Shown in pieces: positions 24,201-32,936 of a stretch of DNA of 64,000 nucleotides. Source of the stretch: Ecdyonurus torrentis (Eukaryota; Arthropoda; Insecta; Ephemeroptera; Heptageniidae). Each line of letters starts with the position of its first letter. The stretch's first letter is position 1. The notes under the pieces are model-generated. The model was not told the origin of the DNA and made no database searches. It saw only the letters and a list, made by a program, of their open reading frames with translations. A program made the translations under genes and the position numbers. The stretch is taken from positions 24,269,050 through 24,333,049 of the forward strand of contig OX439135.1 of NCBI GenBank assembly GCA_949318235.1. The letters run 5' to 3'.

Positions 24201-25552
24201 AACATTAGAGGGGTTAAAAAAAAAAATACCATTATCTGCAAGCTCCAGTTAAGAGAATATTCAAATTTTAATTGTGATTCGAGATAATTAGGATTAAAAT
24301 TTGCATATGATTAGCATTGTGTTTTTGTTTTTTCCATTTTAAATATTTTTTGTTTGATAACTTTTTTTGAAACTTTCTGACATTATAGATATTTCAATGT
24401 TCTATTGATTAATTGTTGTTTTGTATTTCAAAATTATTTCTGGTTTGAGAAAATTAAGAGTTAGTTTGCCCATTTGAATAACATTGATTTTTAATTTTGT
24501 GTCAAAATAAAAATGGTTATTGTGAGAAATGTAGGGGAATTATAAAGAAATTAAACGCTATGAACTTTTTTTTTTTTTTGTAAAAAGAGATGTATCCAAA
24601 AATAATTTTAAAACTATTTTACTATCAGTTTTTTGAAAGAAGTTCCAGGGCTGAGGTTAACTGTTAAACTTCTGACTACCAAATTGTAACAGCTAAAGAA
24701 AACATATTATAATTTCAGTGTACATCCACCTTTACGTGTATGGAACTTCAAGGCAACGAAGACGTGCACCAAAGTTGAGACAAAACGAGTTGCTAAGACT
24801 GACGCCAAGGGTGAAGAACGTAAACAAGGCAAGCAAGTTGAGTACGAGAACATTCCAGTGGAGAGGACCATCGTACTGGCACAGGCTACAGCTAAGTTTG
24901 TCGTCAGTAAGCAAGCCATCTTCCCTTGGTTAACACCTATCATCACAGACAAACCTTCCTCAGGTACATATTGTAGTCTTATTAAAGAGAAAGTTCAGAG
25001 GTTACCACATGGCTTCTTCAATGTTAGATAATGAGATGAACTGTTCATAAACTTACATATGATGACCCCAAAACCCTTCCGTAGCCTCTCAAACTCATGA
25101 TAATCCTGGAAGATATGCAACACGTCCCGTATCTTTTACGTCATTAATACAGCTTTAGCATAGAAAAAGTTGTAGCAGGTTGCATATCTCGCAGGATGAT
25201 CACGAGTTAGAGGGGCTACAGAAGGGCTTTGAGGCATCATATATGAGTCATTTCATTATCTAATATTGAAAAATCCATGTTGTAACCCCTGAACATCCTC
25301 TTTAAGGTATGATGTCAATAGTTAATACATCAAAAAGTGTCCTTTAGATCGCGTTTTTAGGGGATAACACGATGATCACTATTAAAAAAAGTTCACTACC
25401 ACTTTATAATGTGTTTAACATGTCTTATTATTTTGACTGTTTCAGATATAAAGATGGAACAGTTACCTACAGTGGATACCAAGACGAGCACCTTAGCGCG
25501 TGTCTACGGTTCTGTACACTGCGCCACTGTCAATCAAATCTATACCTTCTAA
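13009..25552 (+). CDS. Zwilch: Zwilch, kinetochore RZZ-complex subunit (11 exons)
   Basis: Exons are 13009-13215, 13788-13975, 15270-15552, 16731-16904, 17759-17990, 18513-18605, 19104-19177, 20838-20997, 22642-22885, 24719-24963 and 25446-25552. All junctions are GT/AG and the frame closes exactly: 2007 nt, 668 aa plus TAA. Zwilch joins Rod and Zw10 in the RZZ complex, which recruits dynein and Mad1-Mad2 to unattached kinetochores. Recognition rests on blocks resembling the animal family: VKIAWTEAIKNL with LPLSTTPAV (exon 4), EIRRNMDITDFIWNAL (exon 6), LTAELLLEIGYLKFVRDIVF (exon 8) and the conserved short C-terminus (exon 11). The length suits the family (about 590-640 aa in human and fly). 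Residues 1-135 are poorly conserved. All ten introns carry repeats or poly tracts, described separately. Exons 6 and 7 are only 93 and 74 nt. Confidence 0.82.
13382..13621 (+). mobile_element. TA-flanked MITE, copy A2 (Zwilch intron 1)
   Basis: The ends are TAGGGTGTATGCAATCAT and TACACCCTA in inverted orientation. It contains TTAAAGTCGACGCCATG near the left end and ATGACGTCATG near the right. Confidence 0.85.
14003..14255 (+). mobile_element. LINE 3' fragment (RTE-like), copy R1 (Zwilch intron 2)
   Basis: A 5'-truncated retrotransposon end. The frame reads RDRGSLPKTSWSEVVGRC, then EEASEVCQDRKLWRSIT, the usual C-terminal end of reverse transcriptase ORFs of RTE- and related-type LINEs. It stops after SG and runs into GACTATAGCGTCAAG and a (GTAT)n-like tail. 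Two more copies lie at 21346-21765 and 21766-21876. Confidence 0.7.
14274..14357 (+). mobile_element. Short MITE, copy T1 (Zwilch intron 2)
   Basis: An 84-bp unit with the core TTTGAATAACCAAAGTTGAT and ends like AACCCTGTTTTCTGCTCC in inverted order. It recurs at 30118-30520 (interrupted) and 43187-43268. Confidence 0.65.
14466..14634. mobile_element. Foldback element (Zwilch intron 2)
   Basis: An inverted repeat: AGAGTTGGCGCCAGGCAGCA pairs with CTGCTGGCTGGCGCCAAATC, and AATGGAGATAGAGGTTTTAT with ATAAACCTCTATCTCCATTT around a loop near 14545. It is single copy in this window. Confidence 0.7.
15905..16065 (+). repeat. Dispersed repeat, second copy at 45555-45735
   Basis: The sequence around GATTGGCTAGTAGGTTTATA and CGGATATAGCTTTTGG recurs in reverse orientation at 45555-45735 with moderate divergence. 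No ends or ORF were identified, so it may be part of a larger element. It lies in Zwilch intron 3. Confidence 0.6.
16067..16445. mobile_element. Foldback element, copy D1 (Zwilch intron 3)
   Basis: Ends are TAATAAAGAAAAGAAT and ATCCTTTTCTTTAGTA. Arms carry TTACCACAGTAGAAGTT, CACATGGCACACAG and GAGATTTACTTGAGCACATC. The centre is around 16250. Copies D2 and D3 lie at 17053-17613 and 23696-24060. Confidence 0.8.
17053..17613. mobile_element. Foldback element, copy D2, interrupted (Zwilch intron 4)
   Basis: It has the same ends and arms as D1, but its central hairpin (AGATTTACTTGAGCACATCA ... TGATGTGCTCAAGTAAATCT) occurs twice, on both sides of a separate 117-bp palindrome at 17262-17378. Confidence 0.8.
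17262..17378. mobile_element. 117-bp palindrome inside D2
   Basis: ATATTGATTTGTATACAAGT pairs with CTTGTATACAAATCAATATT, and GTAGCCAGTGCAATGTAATC roughly with GATTACATTGAACTGACTAC. It separates two copies of the D2 core. Confidence 0.7.
18050..18358. mobile_element. TTAA-type foldback element, copy C1 (Zwilch intron 5)
   Basis: Family C ends resemble AGGCGTAGAACACCTTGAAC and its complement, flanked by TTAA (right TTAA 18359-18362; left degenerate ATAA). Arms carry AATCAACGTTGATTTGGC and ATTTATTTTCCATTCACAAA, then GCCGCTGCCGGT and TGACGTCA toward a short GC-rich loop. Other copies are C2 to C5. Confidence 0.85.
18658..18772. mobile_element. 115-bp Tc1-like MITE (Zwilch intron 6)
   Basis: Inverted ends TACAGCTCTGGCCAAAACTT and AACTTTTGGCCAGAGCTGTA, with outer dinucleotide TA compatible with a Tc1/mariner target. 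There is no coding sequence. Confidence 0.75.
18837..19073. repeat. T/C-rich microsatellite (Zwilch intron 6)
   Basis: Mixed (CTTTT)n and (CTTT)n units end 31 bp before the exon 7 acceptor, where they may act as an extended polypyrimidine tract. Confidence 0.9.
19357..20181. mobile_element. Foldback element E interrupted by F1 (Zwilch intron 7)
   Basis: The left arm from 19357 (AGTGATAAAATAAACAAACT, GACGACTTTGTGTTCCTGTC, CATGCTTTCTTATGGGGCAA) is complementary to the right arm ending at 20181. Element F1 (19494-19875) splits the left arm at a TTAA. Confidence 0.8.
19494..19875. mobile_element. TTAA-flanked MITE, copy F1
   Basis: Terminal inverted repeats GGGGGTAGGTGACCGACTG and AGTCGGTCCCCCACCCCC are flanked by TTAA (19490-19493, 19876-19879). 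The body is AT-rich and non-palindromic. F2 lies at 32937-33328 in the opposite orientation, and a truncated F3 lies near 30568-30881. Confidence 0.88.
20186..20695. mobile_element. Foldback element G (Zwilch intron 7)
   Basis: Arms of about 240 bp: GTTCACAATGGACTTTTCTT pairs with AAAAAGTCCATTGTGAACGA, and TTATTTGAATTTACGTAAGA with TCTTACGTAAATTCAAATAA around a loop near 20465. It is directly abutted by E. Confidence 0.8.
21346..21765 (-). mobile_element. LINE 3' fragment (RTE-like), copy R2 (Zwilch intron 8)
   Basis: The minus-strand frame 21695-21411 reads VRWFGHVERMSAERIAKQV, RRGRGSLPKTSWSEVVG and CQDRKLWRSIT, the C-terminal end of a LINE reverse transcriptase ORF. The element ends with ATAGCGTCATGATATG and a (TATG)n tail at 21346. 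It is 5' truncated. Confidence 0.78.
21766..21876 (-). mobile_element. LINE 3' fragment, copy R3
   Basis: A shorter 3' end of the same LINE, with the same GGGATTATAGCGTCATGATA and (TATG)n tail, placed directly behind R2 in the same orientation. It keeps only the last 20 or so codons. Confidence 0.7.
21998..22438. mobile_element. Foldback element H (Zwilch intron 8)
   Basis: TTAAATAGTGATCATCGTGT pairs with ACACAATGATCACTATTTAA. Further in, AACGCGATCT and GAACCTACGTCA pair with AGATCGCGTT and TGACGTAGGTTC. The loop lies near 22200. Partial relatives occur at 25345-25395 and 29480-29530. Confidence 0.78.
22441..22602. mobile_element. Short foldback element beside H
   Basis: GCAGCCGTTTTATTTTATAT pairs with ATTAAATAAAATAAGACGGC, and AATAAGCCGCTATGATTGGC with GCCAATCACAGTGGCTTATT. 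It ends 40 bp before the exon 9 acceptor. Confidence 0.7.
23274..23694. mobile_element. Near-perfect 0.4-kb hairpin Q1 (Zwilch intron 9)
   Basis: Two arms of about 200 bp (ATTGAAAGAAAAGGATAGGA at one end, TCCTATCCTTTTCTTTCAAT at the other) are almost identical in inverse orientation, with a loop of about 12 bp at 23478-23489. Arms carry ATTTCGGCAATCGACTCC and CTCTCTGAGTCTGTAAGGAC. Q2 at 26206-26666 shares the ends. Confidence 0.85.
23696..24060. mobile_element. Foldback element, copy D3 (Zwilch intron 9)
   Basis: Same ends and arms as D1 (TACCACAGTAAAAGTTGTAT, CACGTGGCACACAG, AGATTTACTTGAGCACATC), directly following Q1. Confidence 0.8.
24986..25301. mobile_element. TTAA-flanked foldback element (Zwilch intron 10)
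   Basis: Ends AGAGAAAGTTCAGAGGTTAC and GTAACCCCTGAACATCCTCT are flanked by TTAA (24982-24985, 25302-25305). Inner arms GTAGCCTCTCAAACTCATGA and TCACGAGTTAGAGGGGCTAC pair. It fills most of the 482-bp intron. Confidence 0.82.
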
Positions 25553-25822
25553 ATCTCGTGTACGATTGCCATGTCTAGAGAACTTCAACAGGGAAGCGAC
25601 ATCCCCATGTTTTACTGCAACAGTTTTGACTTGGCAACATTGCTTTGTGAAGCACCAATCAGAAGCCAGAAGTGGCTGATTCAAGGCACCAATCAGAGAG
25701 CAAGCTATAGTAATTTCGTGTGCAGTGTTGTCAACTTTAACAAAATGAGTGTTGCGGGTCTGCCTAACATATTGGGATGTCACTTCTCTGTTAAAGTACT
25801 GTCTAATTGAGCTTTTGGTTAA

Positions 25823-26201
25823 ATCCCTTGTCAACTTACTTTTTTATCATTTAGAATACTAGATTGGTAATTACCATACCTTATTATCCATGAATTAGAC
25901 ACCAACACATTGATTTTGTATTTATTTTCATTTTGACAATTATTTCACACATCTGACATCACAATGTACCGATGGGGCCGTAATAGGGGTAAAGAACTTG
26001 AAGGAGGGGCTTAAATTTATCATGTGACCAGAGCGGTGACTGTGATTGGCGGCGGTACATTGTGACGTCAGATGCATGAAATAACCGTCAAAATGAAAAT
26101 AAATACAAAATCAACGTGTTGGTGTCTAATTCATTGATAATAAGGTAGGGTAATTATCAATCTAGTATTCTAAATGATAAAAAAGTAAGTTGACAAGGGT
26201 T
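25823..26201. mobile_element. TTAA-flanked foldback element, copy B2
   Basis: Flanked by TTAA (25819-25822, 26202-26205), with ends ATCCCTTGTCAACTTAC and GTAAGTTGACAAGGG. It lies 270 bp past the Zwilch stop, probably within its 3' UTR. It carries GTGACGTCAGATGC in one arm and a decayed match in the other. Confidence 0.88.
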
Positions 26202-26205
26202 TTAA

Positions 26206-26666
26206 TGTAATCAAGAAAAGGATAGGAGAAACCAACAAGTGCCTTACCACGATAAGGTCCGTAGCTTGGTGAAGATCTTGATGGCACAGGTTACACAAAA
26301 TAAGTTTACTAAGACGTTTCGAGGGCAACAGTCTTCTTCTTCAGTTGAGTTGAAGAGCACATAGAGTTGAATATAGTTTCAACAATTAAAGAAGAGGGAT
26401 ATTACCCTAGAAAAGTTGTAATAAACTTGTAAATATGTATTTGTGTAAGCTGTGCCATCAAGACTTTCACTAAGCTACGGACGTCGTCGTGGTAAGGCAC
26501 TGCTTGTTGGTTTCTCCCAGGGGGAGCTCATAATGCTGTTGTGACGTCACGTGAATCGTTTTGCCCATAAGGTTAACATTGCATTTTCCGGAACGCGTGA
26601 CGTCACAGCTGCTAGTGAGCCCCCCCCCCCCCCCCCTGGGTTTCTCCTATCTTTTCTTGATTACAT
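26206..26666. mobile_element. Foldback element Q2 with a nested insertion
   Basis: Ends TGTAATCAAGAAAAGGATAG and CTATCTTTTCTTGATTACAT pair. Inner arms GGCACAGGTTACACAAAATA and GTGCCATCAAGACTTTCAC mark the hairpin. It starts directly after the TTAA of B2 and is interrupted at 26518-26638. Confidence 0.8.
26518..26638. mobile_element. 121-bp CAGGGGG-end MITE inside Q2
   Basis: Ends CAGGGGGAGCTCA and TGAGCCCCC...CCTG (with an extended C-run) are flanked by the direct repeat GGTTTCTCC (26509-26517 and 26639-26647). The arms GCTGTTGTGACGTCACG and CGTGACGTCACAGCTGC pair. The CAGGG end suggests a hAT-like origin. Confidence 0.75.
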
Positions 26667-26667
26667 A

Positions 26668-27124
26668 CCGATGCTTCCGCGTCAAAAGCGAGCATCTACA
26701 CTTTCCAGATTTCCGACCAAACGACTATCTACACTTTCCGAGCAGCGCTGTAACTCGACTACCTGTAGAGACCCTTAACAGAGAAGCGACAACCTCATGT
26801 TTTAGGCAGACCCGCATTACATTAGTTTTGAAAGACCCGCTAAAAGTACCCACACTTTTTAGCGTTCTGATTGGACACCCAAACAATTCCTCGAATCTGG
26901 CCAATCAGAATGCTAGAAAGTGTGGGTACTATTAGCGGGTTTTTCAAAACGACTGTAATGCGGGTAACTGCCTAAAACATGAGGTTGTCGCTTCTCTGTT
27001 AAGGTTCTCTAACTACCTGCCATAAGCTAAACATTGCAGATGCTCAGCGGCGGAAAGTGTAGATAGTCGTTTGGTCGGAAATCTGGAAAGTGTAGATGCT
27101 CGCTCTTGACGCGGAGGCATCGAT
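26668..27124. mobile_element. Foldback element P interrupted by hAT MITE M1
   Basis: CGATGCTTCCGCGTCAA pairs with TTGACGCGGAGGCATCG. About 60 further bp of each arm (ACTTTCCAGATTTCCGACCA and its complement) also pair. M1 occupies the centre. Confidence 0.82.
26766..27011. mobile_element. hAT-type foldback MITE, copy M1, 8-bp TSD
   Basis: Ends TAGAGACCCTTAACAGAG and CTCTGTTAAGGTTCTCTA are flanked by the exact 8-bp repeat ACTACCTG (26758-26765, 27012-27019). Arms carry AAGCGACAACCTCATGTTTT and its complement. TAGAGAC-like ends with 8-bp duplications are typical of the hAT superfamily. Confidence 0.9.
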
Positions 27125-27252
27125 ATTCAAACTGAAATGGTTTAACTTTTCCTAATTATTCATGATCTTTATATAAACTTAATGATTAGATATCCCAATC
27201 TTTAAAAACATTAAAAACAAACCAATTTGCAATCACCATGTAATTAGCACTC

Positions 27253-27355
27253 TGGGGGCTGATTCTGTAATTTTTTTTGCTTTCCTGTCAACAAAGAAAT
27301 TTGTATTAGATAACGAATAATTTCGTTCGTTATGAAGTTACAGAATCAGCCCCCA
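27253..27355. mobile_element. About 100-bp MITE, copy N1
   Basis: Ends GGGGGCTGATTCTGTAA and TTACAGAATCAGCCCCC. The body contains AACGAATAATTTCGTTCGTT. Copy N2 at 37761-37859 is inserted inside element O. Confidence 0.82.
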
Positions 27356-27399
27356 GGTTCTATATAAAATATTGTTATATAAGGAAAAAAATATCATAA

Positions 27400-27565
27400 A
27401 AAAATAGTTGGTAGAGATTAGAGCACTTTGAATTAAAAATTAATAAAACGCTAAGATTCTCTAATTTATATAGTAAATTGGGACTAAGGACCAAATATTG
27501 TAACTTATTGAGCTAGTTAAAAATAATGTGCTCTAATCTCTACCACCTATTTTCTAAATATTGGT
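27400..27565. repeat. Inverted repeat GTAGAGATTAGAGCAC
   Basis: ATAGTTGGTAGAGATTAGAG at 27404 pairs with CTCTAATCTCTACCACCTAT at 27533. The same arm sequence occurs in the Notch intron (1880) and, weaker, at 16595. Confidence 0.65.
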
Positions 27566-27639
27566 TCTATATAAAACTTAATTAAATCTCACTCAAATTT
27601 AATTAAGTATTGACTAATATAGAAACAACTGTTTTGAGG

Positions 27640-27755
27640 CCACTTTAAAGCAATTTCGCTCACATCCGCTCCTGTTTCGATGTACTGCGCATGTGTAGTA
27701 AGTAGAAACAGAAGAGGTTGTGACCAAAATCACTTAAAGTCAGCTTTAAAACACT
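27640..27755. mobile_element. Short inverted-repeat element, copy II1
   Basis: Ends like TTTGAGGCCACTTTAAAGC pair with GCTTAAAGTTGGCCTCAAA-type sequence. The middle carries GTTTCGATGTACTGCGCATG. The second copy is at 62893-63012. Confidence 0.65.
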
Positions 27756-27806
27756 TGCTTATTTATAAGTCAATAATATGTAATAAAATAATATACATTG
27801 AGATTA

Positions 27807-28989
27807 TACAGGGTGACCACAAAAATTGCTACGATTTCAAGACGCTATAAAAATTAGAAATTTTATTATGTTTTAAACTATTATTACATTATAAATTGAA
27901 GTTTGAATTTACACATTTTTAAAACTAAAACTAAAATTTTGCGGCGTTGCTTGGTTCTTTTGCGAGACACCAAAAAGTAAAAGACGAGCCTTGGACGAAA
28001 AAATCCCAATTCTGGGCACCAAATCCAGCTAAAAACAATTGTTTTTAAATCTCTTTCCATTTTTTTTTTCCCACACAACATACCCTATGGCTTCTCAACG
28101 TGAGCACCATTTAGAGCTCGGCACAAGTCGAGACGCTCCTCCAGCTCGCGCCGTACATTCTGCTAAATGTGCGTTTTTGGAGCACATAGAGACCTGATTG
28201 CTCCTGATTTGAGAGGGACGGTTCAAAAATTAACATGTGTTGTTGTGTGCTTTACGACCGCATCATTGGCCCGTTTATTTTCAATGAACAAAGTGTGAAG
28301 TGGGAAGTTTATCTGGACATGCTAGAGCATTACGCCGTGCCTCAGTTACTACAAGCCCAGTAAGAGTGGAACTACGACCTAATCTTCAAGCAGGATGTCG
28401 CCCCTCCTCACTGGGCACTGGCTGTCAGACACTTCTTAAACCAGACCTTCCCAAAAAGGTGGTTGGGACGCGATGGACCACTGATATGGGCACCAAGATC
28501 TCCTGATCTTACTCTTCCCGATTTCTTTCTTTGGGGCTACGTGAAGGATGTTGTTTTTAAAACACCATTGAAACATCAGGGACCTCAAACTGCGCATCAC
28601 AGAAGCGATCAACTCTGTCACTCCCGAGATGTTGCAGAATGTATGGCGCGAGCTGGAGGAGTGTCTCGACTTGTGCCGAGCTCTAAATGGTGCGCACTTT
28701 TAGAAGCCATAGGGTAAGTTTTGTGAAAAAAAAAAAAATGAAAAGAGATTTAAAAACAATTTTTTTTAGCTGGATTTGGTGCCCAGAAGTGGGATTTTTT
28801 CAGCCCAGGCTCGTCTTTTACTTTTTGGCGTCTCGCAAAAGAACCAAGCAACGCAACAAAATTTTATTTTTAGTTTTAAAAATGTGTAAATTCAGGCTTC
28901 AATTTGATGTAATATAAGTTTAAAAAATAATAAAATTTCTTATTTTTATAGCGTCTTGAAATCGTAGCGATTTTTGTGGTCACCCTGTA
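27807..28989 (+). mobile_element. Tc1/mariner-like element with long TIRs, decayed transposase
   Basis: TA-flanked, with ends TACAGGGTGACCACAAAAAT and TTTTTGTGGTCACCCTGTA. The inverted repeats continue for about 350 bp on each side (27807-28165 and 28633-28989), far beyond the 20-30 bp usual for the group. The plus-strand middle, 28380-28575, is a frame-disrupted transposase end: KQDVAPPHWALAVRHFLNQT, WLGRDGPLIWAPRSPDLTLP and DFFLWGYVKDVVF, matching the QDGAPPH...RSPDLTPLDFFLWG signature. It lacks an intact ORF and is presumably inactive. Confidence 0.85.
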
Positions 28990-29180
28990 TATTTATATTT
29001 TTGTATGAAAACTATGTATAAGAGAGAAATGCTGATATACTTGCAAAAAAATGCACATAGAATATAAATATTTAATTTATAATATTTGATGAGCACTTTT
29101 CCGTAGTATGAAAATTATATGAAAAGAGTTGCTTTCATTTCGTTGAAAGCTAGTGTGCCAGTTCTTAAAGTGTTAGTTAA

Positions 29181-29476
29181 AGGCGTAGAACACCTTGAAC
29201 AAAAAAGTTGTGTAATATCCTAACAAACCTGAAAATCAACGTTGATTTGGCTGAAGTCATTGATTTCTAGTTTATTTTCCATTCACAAAAAGCCGCTGCC
29301 GGTCACTGACGTCACAGCACGCTTGTTATACGCGCGCGTTATGACGTCATTGACCGGCAGCGGAATTTTTTTGAATGGAAAATAAATTAGAAATCAATGA
29401 CTTCGGCCAAATCAACGTTGATTTTCAGTTTTGTTAGGATATTACACAACATTTTTGTTCAAGGTGTTCTACGCCT
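29181..29476. mobile_element. TTAA-flanked foldback element, copy C2
   Basis: TTAA at 29177-29180 and 29477-29480; ends AGGCGTAGAACACCTTGAAC and complement. The arms carry GCCGCTGCCGGTCACTGACG, and the loop lies near 29328. Confidence 0.9.
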
Positions 29477-29530
29477 TTAACGATGGCTAACGATGGTCAT
29501 GGTGTTATTAAATCTCCCGAAATCGCGATC

Positions 29531-30117
29531 TTATTATTATTATTTTTCTTCTTTGGAGGAAAAAAATATCCAGTTATATTTAAAAGAATTACAGAGATTA
29601 TATAATTTTTCGTTTTATTTCTAATTATTATTCCAATCATAAAGATATGTAGAAGCAGGAAAATAATAAAATAATGCAGGAAAACAAAATAAATCTGCAA
29701 AAAATATCTAATTAATATTGTATGGGTGAAAACTAAATTTTGCTGCTATTCAACATTAAAATAATACATTAAAAAAAAAAAACTTTCGAGGGAAAAAAAC
29801 CCCAGCTATTATTTTTTTTTTTAATTCAGATCCAATTTTTTTTTCCACTTCTGTTTGTTATTATTATTTTCATGAATTCCATAAAGATATGTGATGTCAT
29901 ATGTATTAAATACAGGAAAACAAAAGAAACCTGTAAAAAAAACAAAAAAAAAAACGTATTTTCTTTATATTAATATTATTTTCTTATCTATATGTCAAAG
30001 TATTATTATGATAAGAATTTATGTAGCTATTATAATTAATAAGCCTTCATTATATCAAATAAAATAAAAATATGCTTTAACTGCGTCTATTATTTTGTCT
30101 ATTACTAATGCTGTTCG
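29531..30117. other. AT-rich spacer, nothing recognised
   Basis: A- and T-runs without ORF, RNA gene or paired ends. A short relic of element H precedes it at 29480-29530. Confidence 0.5.
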
Positions 30118-30520
30118 GAAACCCTGTTTTCTGCTCCTAAATAAATGACGATCACCTTTGGTTATTCAAATACAATGCGCATTTTAAAGGCGTAGAACAC
30201 CTTGAACAAAAAAGTTGCGTAATATCCTAACAAACCTGAAAATTAACGTTGATTTGGCTGGAGTCGTTGATTTCTAATTTATTTTCCATTCACAAACTGC
30301 CGCTGCCGGTCACTGACGTCACAGCTCGCCCGGTTTACAATTGCGCGTGGACCAGGCGAGCTGTGACGTCAGTGACCGGCAGCGGCAGTTTGTGAATGGA
30401 AAATAAATTAGAAATCAATGACTCCGGCCAAATCAACGTTGATTTTCAGGTTTGTTAGGATATTACGCAACTTTTTTTGTTCAAGGTGTTCTACGCCTTT
30501 AAGGTGCAAGAAAACAAGGT
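30118..30520. mobile_element. Short MITE, copy T2, interrupted by C3
   Basis: Starts AAACCCTGTTTTCTGCTCC, runs through TTTGGTTATTCAAATAC to GCGCATTTTAA, and resumes after C3 with GGTGCAAGAAAACAAGGTTT. Confidence 0.7.
30188..30498. mobile_element. TTAA-flanked foldback element, copy C3
   Basis: TTAA at 30184-30187 and 30499-30502. It is the cleanest family C copy, with TGACGTCACAGCTCGCC and its complement near the loop (about 30338-30350). It is inserted in T2. Confidence 0.92.
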
Positions 30521-30567
30521 TTACGAACTACACTACTGTGTTTTATAGAAATAGCGTTGGCGTTAAC

Positions 30568-31168
<601 letters not shown>

Positions 31169-31298
31169 TCTAATGCTGTTATTGATGGTGACCTGACTCG
31201 CGCTGGCTTACACTGCATTTAACTGTGAAAGTTTCTTTCCTACCGAATATTATCGCTAGCAACTATGAGGAACTTTTGTCTCACTCATCAAAATTAAA

Positions 31299-31538
31299 CA
31301 GAATTTATCGGTTTAAAAAATACATAACAATTTTCTATTGGCTTAAAACACGTGAAAGTTAAAAGTGTGTCTAGGATTTGTCATTTACATTTCTCCGAAT
31401 TTGGCGGAGTAGTTTTCTCAAAAATCGAAGGAAAAAAAAAAAAAAAAATTTGGGATTATTTTTCCTATAGCGTAAAAATAGGTGAGCCTTAGATTTCCCC
31501 GCGTCACCCCTCGCGCTAAACTGATAAGCTCCTTTATA
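31299..31538 (+). mobile_element. TATCGGTTTA-end MITE, copy J4
   Basis: Left end AATTTATCGGTTTAAAAA (31303), right end GCGCTAAACTGATAAGCTCC, central A-run at 31432-31448, and the block GAGCCTTAGATTTCCCCGCG. Confidence 0.78.
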
Positions 31539-31539
31539 T

Positions 31540-31980
31540 TATTTATTGAGCAGGTCATTTTGTGGAAGCTCAAATGTGGAACACATGTCCTAACATGTCA
31601 CAGCAATGTGCCACCTGCAGCAGCAAACAGAGAGGATGGAGTGTTGATATCATCTCTATCATCTCGGCTCACTTCCTTTCATTACTTTTATTGAGCAGGT
31701 CAAGATTTGAAACCACACATTGGTGTACATCATCGCAACACCGACATCTGCGAAGTAAGGGAGAGAGAGGTTGAGCGAGTTATTTCCTATATTAAAACTA
31801 GGTATCATCGGGAGCATTACAAATTACAATTCATTCATTCTTTCATGCACTTAAATTGCATAATTTTCCCTAAAACAATAAATTGTCATTTACATAATTT
31901 CTTATTTTAAATAATTTCTCCCCCTTTTTTTTAATAATTTATTTTGATTTCAATTTTTTGGTAATGTAGGGATAAGTAAT
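31540..31980. other. Unclassified spacer
   Basis: Two similar short phrases, TTATTGAGCAGGTCA near 31545 and 31689, bracket 140 bp of less AT-rich sequence. TTTATTGAGCAGGTCTGA recurs near 55216, so this is probably part of an unrecognised repeat. Confidence 0.35.
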
Positions 31981-32248
31981 GTATGAATGAATGAATGAAT
32001 GAATGAATGAATGAATGAATGAATGAATGAATGAATGAATGAATGAATGAATGAATGAATGAATGAATGAATGAATGAATGAATGAATGAATGAATGAAT
32101 GAATGAATGAATGAATGAATGAATGAATGAATGAATGAATGAATGAATGAATGAACGAATGAACGAATGAACGAATGAACGAATGAATGAATGAATGAAT
32201 GAATGAATGAATGAATGAATGAATGAATGAATGAACGAATGAATGAAT
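31981..32248. repeat. (AATG)n microsatellite, about 270 bp
   Basis: An AATG array with a few AACG variants near 32155-32185. It is open in three minus-strand frames (SFIH repeats), which is expected because the 4-bp unit lacks stops. Confidence 0.97.
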
Positions 32249-32932
32249 AATTGAACAAGTGTCATTATTTAACAATATTTCAAACTACACCAGATGTACT
32301 TTTACTCTCTTTTCTTTGTATCCTAAAAGCTAGGCAAATTTGTGGACACATGTAATGCAAGAGTTGCATACATACAAAAACTACAGGGTTTGACACTTTT
32401 TTTTTAGTATATTTATATTTTACAATTTTTAGTTTTTATACATTTTTATAAATTATATATAAATAAGAATAAAATAGAAACTATTTGCACACAATGCATA
32501 TTATCTTTATTAAATACATGTCATTTTAAATAATAATTTATTATTAACTTTTTAATGGCTGATTGATCAACTATTTTTTTTTTTTTTTTTTTTTTTTTGA
32601 CACAATTTTATTTGAATTATCCAAATTGTTGCTTTTGACTGTAGGAGATTAGAAAATATATCACTTTGAGTTTTGATTGAATCAAAAATTTAATTTGATT
32701 TTTTTTTTTTTTTTTTTTTTTTTGAAAAATAAGTCAGAATCAAAACAAAACAAAAATTACTTTACGGAGGAACATACAATTAATCAGCTTTGATTAAGTT
32801 CAAATTTACTCCCTAATATGAACTTTTGATCCGTATCAATTTGATCTGAATTTAAGAATACGATTTGTGATACAGACTTATATTCGGAATTCGGATAAAG
32901 TCTAATTTTTCATCCGAATTAATTTTGTTAGT
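32249..32932. other. AT-rich spacer
   Basis: Poly(T) tracts at 32573-32598 and 32700-32722; no gene or paired ends recognised. Confidence 0.5.
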
Positions 32933-32936
32933 TTAA

